DNA from: a virus
Direction: 5' to 3' (one strand)
IMG/VR virus record: IMGVR_UViG_3300013099_000029
Location: 1 to 47,684 of that record
Length of the DNA stretch: 47,684 bases
Both the position numbers and the translations under genes were made by a program. Each line of letters starts with the position of its first letter. Position 1 is the first letter of the stretch. The notes under the pieces were generated by a model. That model made no database searches and was not told the origin of the DNA. It saw only the letters and a program-made list of their open reading frames with translations. Shown here piece after piece: positions 21,705-27,683 of this stretch.

Positions 21705-21733
21705 TTGACACGTTGTAGTGTCAATGCTATTGC
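21705..21733 (+). promoter_or_regulatory. Promoter P3 with operator-like inverted repeat
   Basis: TTGACA (21705-21710), 17-bp spacer, TATTGC (21728-21733) with TGC before it. TTGACAC (21705-21711) and GTGTCAA (21718-21724) form a perfect 7-bp inverted repeat over the -35 and spacer, an obvious repressor-site candidate. Likely drives the gene at 21801 and folE onwards. Confidence 0.7.
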
Positions 21734-21742
21734 ATAGTTTAA

Positions 21743-21759
21743 ACCGTTCATTCCAAATG
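21743..21759 (+). promoter_or_regulatory. 5'-end hairpin of the P3 transcript
   Basis: GTTCATT (21743-21749) pairs perfectly with AATGAAC (21753-21759) around CCA, close to the predicted transcription start (about 21740). The early promoter at 1382 also has a perfect hairpin right at its predicted start. A role in mRNA stability is likely but untested. Confidence 0.5.
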
Positions 21760-21800
21760 AACTTATTATTAACTAACTTTTAAGAAAAAGGAGCTATTCA

Positions 21801-22379
21801 ATGATTCCAGAAAATGAGATTGACATGGGCAGTCTGAGAGAGGCCGTAACTGGGTTAAATGAAACTGGTTTGCTCGATGCCAAAATCAAAGTAGTCGGTC
21901 TGGCGAAAAAAGACATGATCGATCAACTCGCAAAAGCGGTAGAGGACCTTGCAAAGCAGGGAAAAGACAATCTGTTGCCGGAGGTTGTCAAAACGTTCTA
22001 CAACACAATCTTCCAGGACGAGTTGTTGGATGAAGCTGAAGACAAAGCTCCTCCTGAAGAAAAGGAGGAAAAAGTGGCCGAGAAGAAGAAAGCAGTAAAG
22101 AAAGAAAAGGCAGCAAAGAATGTAAAGCCCGCAAAAGAAAAGAAAGAAAAGAAAGAGAAAAAGGTAAAAGAGCCCAAACCCAAGTCAAGATATGGACATG
22201 TTTTGAACTCCCAGGCCGGTATACTTGATGATATGTTTCACGCCGGGTGCAAAATCGAGGAAGCTGCTGAAAAAGCAGGAGTAAAAGTGGGTCGTGTTCG
22301 TGGACATTTGAATCATCTGCGAAAGGATAAAAGCGTTACAATCAATGAAGTTGATGGCTTTTTCAAGGCCGTTGAATAA
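21801..22379 (+). CDS. Probable nucleoid-like DNA-binding protein, 192 aa
   Basis: ATG 21801 follows AAAAAGGAGCTATTCA. Three parts: acidic helical N-domain (1-85), a Lys/Glu/Ala/Pro-rich linker of about 45 residues (KKEKKEKKEKKVKEPKPK), and a C-terminal helix-turn-helix-like domain (AGCKIEEAAEKAGVKVGRVRGHLNHL). The architecture parallels the gene at 3080. It has its own promoter and operator-like repeat. Genome-binding is inferred from composition and layout. Confidence 0.7.
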   Translation: MIPENEIDMGSLREAVTGLNETGLLDAKIKVVGLAKKDMIDQLAKAVEDLAKQGKDNLLPEVVKTFYNTIFQDELLDEAEDKAPPEEKEEKVAEKKKAVKKEKAAKNVKPAKEKKEKKEKKVKEPKPKSRYGHVLNSQAGILDDMFHAGCKIEEAAEKAGVKVGRVRGHLNHLRKDKSVTINEVDGFFKAVE

Positions 22380-22942
22380 TGGACATATCTATTGTAAAGG
22401 ATATGTTCTCACAACTTATGACTGAAGGGCTGGGTTTCGATTTAAACGACTCGAATCTATCAGGAACTCCAGCCCGAGTAGCCCGTATGTACTGTGATGA
22501 GTTCTTCAAGAATGTTGGTATTGAATTTACGGACTACAAATCTTTCCCTAATGACCACAACTACAAAGAAATCATTGTTTTCCCTCCAATAAGTTTTATA
22601 TCTACATGCTCCCATCATTTCTTACCATTCTATGGTACTGCATATGTAGCTTATATACCTTCTTATAGCTTGATAGGTGCTTCAAAACCCGCTCGACTTG
22701 TACAGCATTACGCAGCAAGACCACAACTGCAAGAGAATTTGTGCAAGGAGGTAATTGGAGCATTCAATAAGAATATCAAACCAGATGGGTGTATGGTTGT
22801 TATGAAAGCAGTACACATGTGCATGATAAGCCGTGGTGTAAAGCAGCCTGATAATGGGGGTATGGTAACATCTGCAATTCGTGGTCGTTTCAAGATTGAC
22901 TCCGTTAAACAAGAAGCTTTGAAATTGATGGGACTTACCTAA
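22379..22942 (+). CDS. folE: GTP cyclohydrolase I FolE
   Basis: Contains the family motifs SGTPARVARMY, the zinc-binding CSHHFLPF (about residues 78-85), IGASKPARLVQHYAARPQLQE and the second metal Cys in HMCMISRGV (about 141-149). The length, 187 residues, is that of a complete enzyme. It makes 7,8-dihydroneopterin triphosphate from GTP, the first step to preQ0. TAATG overlap with the previous gene. It supplies QueD at 18898. Confidence 0.93.
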   Translation: MDISIVKDMFSQLMTEGLGFDLNDSNLSGTPARVARMYCDEFFKNVGIEFTDYKSFPNDHNYKEIIVFPPISFISTCSHHFLPFYGTAYVAYIPSYSLIGASKPARLVQHYAARPQLQENLCKEVIGAFNKNIKPDGCMVVMKAVHMCMISRGVKQPDNGGMVTSAIRGRFKIDSVKQEALKLMGLT

Positions 22943-22943
22943 T

Positions 22944-23471
22944 ATGTCCACTTCTGGTGTTAGTAATATAAAACAACTTCCCGATTTGGTTAATTTAATC
23001 TATTCAGAGAAGAAAGAAGGAATTGTATTAGATATTGGTTGTGGTAGAGGCATTTTGGGGTATCTCATAAAAGTCCTATTCCCTGACAAGTACTTACTAA
23101 CAGGATTAGACCCTGATATCCCTCAAAAAGTACTAACGACTGTAACCAGTATCTATGAAAACATATATGAAAGCACCATAGAGGACTTTCTGAAAGACCC
23201 ATCTATTTTCAACTCATATATCGCAGTAGCTAACCACGTATTTGAACACATCATCGAAGAAAAAGCACTTAGCATTATTGAAGAACTAAAGGAGCATTCT
23301 GAAATGATAATACTTGGGTTTCCTAATCCTAGGTCTAAATATGTGTATAATCTATTTTCAGAAGACTATCACACCCATAAGTGGGGTGCCTCAAGTTCAA
23401 CAATGAATAAAGTAGGATTCTCTAAAGTACATGAAATAAAAGGTAATGAGGTATTCATATGGAAATCGTAA
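22944..23471 (+). CDS. SAM-dependent methyltransferase-like protein, 175 aa
   Basis: Residues 29-40 (VLDIGCGRGILG) form SAM-binding motif I and LTGLDPDI (about 50-57) the acidic strand 2 end. Later strands (IAVANHVFEHI, IILGFPNP) fit a class I methyltransferase. It sits between folE and the radical SAM gene, so it may methylate a deazaguanine intermediate or modified base, but a sugar or other substrate cannot be excluded. Its end overlaps the next gene by 13 bases. Confidence 0.75.
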   Translation: MSTSGVSNIKQLPDLVNLIYSEKKEGIVLDIGCGRGILGYLIKVLFPDKYLLTGLDPDIPQKVLTTVTSIYENIYESTIEDFLKDPSIFNSYIAVANHVFEHIIEEKALSIIEELKEHSEMIILGFPNPRSKYVYNLFSEDYHTHKWGASSSTMNKVGFSKVHEIKGNEVFIWKS

Positions 23472-24442
23472 AAGCTGAAATCCTATGGACACGTAAATGT
23501 CCTTTATCTTGCGAATACTGTAATATGGCGACTGGCCAAGGTAACTCACTTACAGCAAAACAATGGATGAAGGGAATTGACAATTTAAAGGCTATACATT
23601 GTCAATTCATTGCGTTCTATGGAGCAGAGCCTCTTTGCGACTTCGATAAATTACCAGAAGTAGTCGGCTATGCCGAAAGCATTGGCATACATACAACAGT
23701 AATAACCTCTGGTACAGCATACGATGCGAAAACGAAAGTGAAGGAGTTATATGATAATGGAGCTAAATCCTTATCTGTTAGTTACGATATTGATGTCGGT
23801 GGTTTGTCTGCTGGCAAAAAGATGAACAATGGAATGAAAGTACTGCTTTATTGGAAAGAGTTCCCTAATATACGGGATGCTGCTACCATTACAACACTCA
23901 CAGCATTAAATTATACCAAGTTTGCAAAACACGTAATAAACATGAGTTCTATGGGGATATGGTCCCTATTTGATTTAATACACCCAGATAGAGGGCAAGA
24001 GGGTTCGAAATGCAAAGATTTTGATGGTATTAAAGACTTGCTGTTTCATGGAAAGCATTTAATGGGCCTTGTTGCTGAAATCCCTGTTTATAAGTGGTTA
24101 AAACGTGAAGGATATCGAATACATGCCAGCAATCATTTCTTAGATATGATTGTAGCAGAACCTTTGAGAATAGCAACGTATAGTTGGAATTGCTCTCACT
24201 ATAAAGAGTTTCCATCATGGGTAACTATCGATTGTGATGGAACAGTTATGCCATGTGATGATTTTCATGTCAAACACCGATGGGATGTAAAGATACACAA
24301 GATAGATGATTGGGTGATTTGGAAGCATAAGTGGAAAAACTGGATAAAGAAAGACTGTCCCGGTTGTATGTGGAATACACATATCGATGCACATGCTATC
24401 AAATCTGGTAAAATACCCATATCTGACTATGTTCACACGTAG
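23459..24442 (+). CDS. Radical SAM enzyme with SPASM/twitch-like C-terminus
   Basis: The cluster motif Cys14-x3-Cys18-x2-Cys21 (CPLSCEYC) is followed by FYGAEPL, the GGEP-equivalent SAM contact. The C-terminal third has extra Cys: WNCSHY, CDGTVMPCDDF and CPGCMW, which could bind an auxiliary iron-sulfur cluster. It is distinct from QueE at 21041 and is placed inside the preQ0 gene cluster between a methyltransferase and queC. Its substrate is unknown; tailoring of the 7-deazaguanine base or nucleotide is the natural hypothesis. Confidence 0.85.
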   Translation: MEIVKAEILWTRKCPLSCEYCNMATGQGNSLTAKQWMKGIDNLKAIHCQFIAFYGAEPLCDFDKLPEVVGYAESIGIHTTVITSGTAYDAKTKVKELYDNGAKSLSVSYDIDVGGLSAGKKMNNGMKVLLYWKEFPNIRDAATITTLTALNYTKFAKHVINMSSMGIWSLFDLIHPDRGQEGSKCKDFDGIKDLLFHGKHLMGLVAEIPVYKWLKREGYRIHASNHFLDMIVAEPLRIATYSWNCSHYKEFPSWVTIDCDGTVMPCDDFHVKHRWDVKIHKIDDWVIWKHKWKNWIKKDCPGCMWNTHIDAHAIKSGKIPISDYVHT

Positions 24443-24491
24443 TATAGTTGTCTATACAGCAACCTTCTCACACATAAAGGGGGAAAATTAA

Positions 24492-25169
24492 TTGACGGTC
24501 CTATGCTTTTCAGGTGGGGTAGATTCCTTCATCGCGGCTCATTTCCTGAAGAGAGAGCATGGAATCACTCCTGCTAAAGTTTACTTCGATCTTGGTACTC
24601 CTTATTCAGAGAAAGAAAAGAAAGTGGTATCAGAACTATTCCATGATACAATTATTGATAAAAGTTTATTTGTAGGTGATAGACAACGTGAACCAAATGC
24701 CTACATACCATATAGAAACCTTTATATTGCTATGCTTGCTTGTGACTACAGCCATGATATTGTAATAGCTGGTATAAAAGGAGACAATGTATCTGATAAG
24801 ACCAAAGCTATATTCAAATGGATGAGTACGTTGTTATCTAATTTAGAGGGAACAGAAATCAATATCTGGTCTCCTTTTTGGTCTATGGGTAAATCAGATA
24901 TTGTAAGATGGTACTTAAATCAAAAACTAAGTACGGAAAAACTCAAGTCCACAGTTTCTTGCTATTCTAAAGATCATAGAAGATACTGTGGGAAGTGCTC
25001 CTCATGTTTCAGAAAGTGGACTGCTTTTTGGGTAAATGGAATAAAACTAACATTTAATAATCAAGCATTAATGGATGAGTACGAGTATAAAGCAGGAAAT
25101 AACCATTATGACGAATCACGAAACAAAGACATCCTCAAAGCAGTTAATGACTATCGCGGTGGATATTGA
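24492..25169 (+). CDS. queC: 7-cyano-7-deazaguanine synthase QueC
   Basis: TTG start with AAAGGGGGAAAATTAA upstream; no in-frame ATG precedes the P-loop. CFSGGVDSF (residues 5-13) is the PP-loop ATP-binding motif. The C-terminal zinc site is CYSKDHRRYCGKCSSC. At 225 residues it is complete. It converts 7-carboxy-7-deazaguanine with ammonia and ATP to preQ0. No glutaminase domain is fused, so this is not the Gat-QueC form used for archaeosine-like products. Confidence 0.92.
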   Translation: MTVLCFSGGVDSFIAAHFLKREHGITPAKVYFDLGTPYSEKEKKVVSELFHDTIIDKSLFVGDRQREPNAYIPYRNLYIAMLACDYSHDIVIAGIKGDNVSDKTKAIFKWMSTLLSNLEGTEINIWSPFWSMGKSDIVRWYLNQKLSTEKLKSTVSCYSKDHRRYCGKCSSCFRKWTAFWVNGIKLTFNNQALMDEYEYKAGNNHYDESRNKDILKAVNDYRGGY

Positions 25170-25461
25170 TGGTGTTCTAACTGAAGAAATTGATGGTTGG
25201 GGAGAAGAAATATATTGGGAACGAACACCAGTTAAAACGAATATTCGTTGTTTGTGGACTTTAAAACAACAAGGTCATAAGATAATATTATTTACTGCAC
25301 GACATGAGGAGGACCGAAGAGTAACTATAAAATGGCTAAAAAAACACAATGTAGTATATGACAATATTATATTTGGCAAACCTCATTATGATTACATTGT
25401 GGATGACCTGTCCTACTCTAATTTACAAGCTCTCACAATTGATCTAACGGAGTTCAATTAA
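25108..25461 (+). CDS. HAD-like phosphatase, 117 aa
   Basis: Start at ATG 25108 (weak AGGA site) is preferred, though ATG 25147 would begin exactly at the conserved strand. VDIDGVLTEE is the HAD motif I with the nucleophile Asp, FTARHEEDRR the motif II region, and KPHYDYIVDDLSY the acidic motif IV. The size and layout resemble small phage nucleotidases or the polynucleotide-kinase phosphatase domain. It overlaps queC, so dephosphorylation of a deazaguanine pathway intermediate is possible; this is inference. Confidence 0.8.
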   Translation: MTNHETKTSSKQLMTIAVDIDGVLTEEIDGWGEEIYWERTPVKTNIRCLWTLKQQGHKIILFTARHEEDRRVTIKWLKKHNVVYDNIIFGKPHYDYIVDDLSYSNLQALTIDLTEFN

Positions 25462-26228
25462 TGAAAGTATTCTTGGATTCAGGGGCATTCTCTGCCAGTA
25501 AAGGCGGCTCACCCATAGATATTGATAGTTACATGGACTATATTGAAGCCCATTCAGAACTTATTGATGTCTATGCAAACCTTGACGTAATAGGAGATGC
25601 AGAAAAGACTTGGGAGAATCAACAGATAATGGAAGACGCTGGGTTTGCTCCCCTGCCTGTATTCCATCTTGAAGATGAATTTCCTAAGTACTTAATGCGT
25701 TGTTTTAATTATCCCTACTTCTGTTTAGGTGGTATGGCTGGTGAAACAGAACCTGCTCGCATTCGATTCTTTACAAAGTCATGGGAGCTTATCTGTGACA
25801 CACCCGATCACATGCCCCGATGTAAAGTACATGGGTTCGGGTTGAATGCCCCTTCTTTAGTTCGTAGATTCCCTTGGTATAGTGTAGACAGTTCAAGTTG
25901 GGTGTACTATTCAAGACTTGGTATAGTTATAATGCCTCATATATTAAATGGTACATTTCGATATGATAAACCACCCCGATCTCTGCACATATCATCTCGT
26001 AAAGACCCCGCTGGCTGTAAAGAGTGGGAGCATATCAAACTACTATCCGAATTAGAATTAAAGTTTGTCGAGTCATACATACACGACTGTGGCACTACTG
26101 TTGAAAAGCTTTCTGAAGATTATAGGCAGAGGGATAGAATGAATCTAATCTACTTCATGGATATGTGTGAGTCAATGCCTTCATATCCGTGGGCTTACAC
26201 AGAAAAAAGGGCTTCGTTATTCAGATGA
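25461..26228 (+). CDS. dpdA: DpdA-like DNA 7-deazaguanine transglycosylase
   Basis: Begins KVFLDSGAFSA, the tRNA-guanine transglycosylase-type active-site strand with Asp6 as candidate catalytic residue, followed by YANLDVIGD and PVFHLEDE. Length 255 and these motifs match phage DpdA-like proteins that exchange guanine in DNA for a 7-deazaguanine. With FolE, QueD, QueE and QueC all present, the phage could make preQ0 and insert it in its own DNA, protecting it from restriction enzymes. The final base may be tailored further. Confidence 0.8.
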   Translation: MKVFLDSGAFSASKGGSPIDIDSYMDYIEAHSELIDVYANLDVIGDAEKTWENQQIMEDAGFAPLPVFHLEDEFPKYLMRCFNYPYFCLGGMAGETEPARIRFFTKSWELICDTPDHMPRCKVHGFGLNAPSLVRRFPWYSVDSSSWVYYSRLGIVIMPHILNGTFRYDKPPRSLHISSRKDPAGCKEWEHIKLLSELELKFVESYIHDCGTTVEKLSEDYRQRDRMNLIYFMDMCESMPSYPWAYTEKRASLFR

Positions 26229-26407
26229 TATTCTATTTAGCAGGTAATTTTCCACAAATGAAAGATCCTGAGTTAGAACGAGAAGTAAAGGAAGATATGG
26301 AAGCTCGGGGATATGCTTATAACCGATTAATCTCTTTCTATTACAAAGATGATGGAAAGACAATAATGGATTTAAAGGAGGAAGAATGGGAACGCACGAC
26401 TGGATAA
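26225..26407 (+). CDS. Small hypothetical protein, 60 aa
   Basis: ATG 26225 overlaps the dpdA stop (ATGA). Starts MIFYLAGNFPQM, then an acidic helix, YNRLISFYYKDD and an acidic tail. It reads like the first part of a longer alpha/beta protein and may be a partner or remnant linked to the dpdA-like gene. Function unknown. Confidence 0.65.
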   Translation: MIFYLAGNFPQMKDPELEREVKEDMEARGYAYNRLISFYYKDDGKTIMDLKEEEWERTTG

Positions 26408-26625
26408 AAGTTATAGGGTCTTCACAGATAGAACAATACCGTTTCGATGAATCTAACTTGATACTTGAAGTTGAGTTCAAGCGTGGGAATGCTCGTTACA
26501 TTTATCACCAAGTTCCTTTAGTTATATTCGAAGGGATGCAGGCTGCTGACTCCAAAGGAAGCTTTCTCAACTCTAATGTAAAAGGCACGTATGAATATAC
26601 AAGATTAAAGGAGCCCGTTAAATGA
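26386..26625 (+). CDS. KTSC-domain protein, 79 aa
   Basis: ATG 26386 follows AAAGGAGGAAGA. The sequence KVIGSSQIEQYRFDE, LEVEFKRGNARYIYHQVP and FEGMQAADSKGSFLNSNVKG matches the KTSC domain, a small beta-rich domain named for conserved residues and often found next to lysyl-tRNA synthetase-like or phage proteins. Its biochemical role is not established. Overlaps both neighbours. Confidence 0.8.
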   Translation: MGTHDWIKVIGSSQIEQYRFDESNLILEVEFKRGNARYIYHQVPLVIFEGMQAADSKGSFLNSNVKGTYEYTRLKEPVK

Positions 26626-27674
26626 AAATAACAAAGACTGACCTATTGAGTGTGCTTGATTTAGTAAAGCCGGCTATTGCTAAGAAAGAAACTTTGGAAA
26701 CTATGACTCACTACATATTTACCGGAGAAGATGTAGTGACATATAACGACAAGATATGCATACACCATCCTTTTAAGATGGAGTTAGAAGCACCTTTTTC
26801 TGTAAAGGCTGATCTATTTTACAAAGTGGTTGCTTCTGTTGATAGCGAGGACATAGATATGGAAATCATAGATGGAAATATCATGTTCAATTCTGAGAGA
26901 TCGAAAGGAAGATTCGCTACAAAAACAGAGGATATAGAAGTATCAGACAGAATTAAAACAGTGGCGGAAGAGTTCTCTAAATATGACTGGTTTCCTCTTC
27001 CAAAAGACTTCAGTACTGCTGTCAATCTTCTGAAGTTCTCCGCAGATAAAGATAAAACAAATGTTCTGTCTTGCATGAAGTTTGAAGGAGATAGTGCTTA
27101 CTGTGGTAGTGAGAGCCGTATGGGTTGGTATGAGTTCGAAAAAGGAACGCTCGCTACTAAAGAATTCCTTGTGGATGCTGAGTCTATGGCAGAACTGTCA
27201 AACTTTCGGAACATCAAAGAGATGTGCATTACTGAGAAATGGATACACTTTGCAGAACCATCTGAGGTTATATACAGTATTCGAAAAAGGATGGGAGAGT
27301 ATTTAAACGCAGATAAAGTGTTTACTGACTTTACCGGAGAAGAACTGAAATTCCCTCAAACTATAAAAGAGGATGTCAGTTTTGTATCTATTATGGTAGA
27401 TGATATGGCCTCCTCTGATAAGTGCATCAACTTTCAATTTGAACCGGACAATATCATTCTAACAGCAGCAGCTTCCGAGGGGTTAGCTGATATTGTACGA
27501 ACATGTGAAAATCCTACTGAAATTAAGGGCAAATTATCATTCGATATTAATCCTATTTTCTTCAATGAAGTGATCGGTAATACACTTGGGGGCGAGGGGC
27601 AAGTTCTTTATTCAAAGAAAGCCATTCTGATTAAGTTAGAAAGACTACAACACTTGATAGCTCTGATTAGATAA
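26622..27674 (+). CDS. Sliding clamp (DnaN-like)
   Basis: ATGA overlap with the previous gene, AAAGGAGCCCGTTA upstream. At 350 residues it matches a three-domain bacterial-type beta clamp (about 366 residues). Segments such as FSVKADLFYKVVASVDSEDI, VDAESMAELSNF and LSFDINPIFFNEVI correspond to recurring clamp-domain helices and strands. Position directly before the polymerase and clamp loader supports the assignment. Sequence divergence from DnaN is high. Confidence 0.8.
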   Translation: MKITKTDLLSVLDLVKPAIAKKETLETMTHYIFTGEDVVTYNDKICIHHPFKMELEAPFSVKADLFYKVVASVDSEDIDMEIIDGNIMFNSERSKGRFATKTEDIEVSDRIKTVAEEFSKYDWFPLPKDFSTAVNLLKFSADKDKTNVLSCMKFEGDSAYCGSESRMGWYEFEKGTLATKEFLVDAESMAELSNFRNIKEMCITEKWIHFAEPSEVIYSIRKRMGEYLNADKVFTDFTGEELKFPQTIKEDVSFVSIMVDDMASSDKCINFQFEPDNIILTAAASEGLADIVRTCENPTEIKGKLSFDINPIFFNEVIGNTLGGEGQVLYSKKAILIKLERLQHLIALIR

Positions 27675-27683
27675 GGAGAATCA

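Noticed and set aside
18898-26407. Claim that the DNA base is archaeosine-like dG+ or dPreQ1
   Set aside because: No glutaminase-fused QueC and no QueF-like reductase is visible, so the sequence supports preQ0 synthesis and insertion but not these specific end products.
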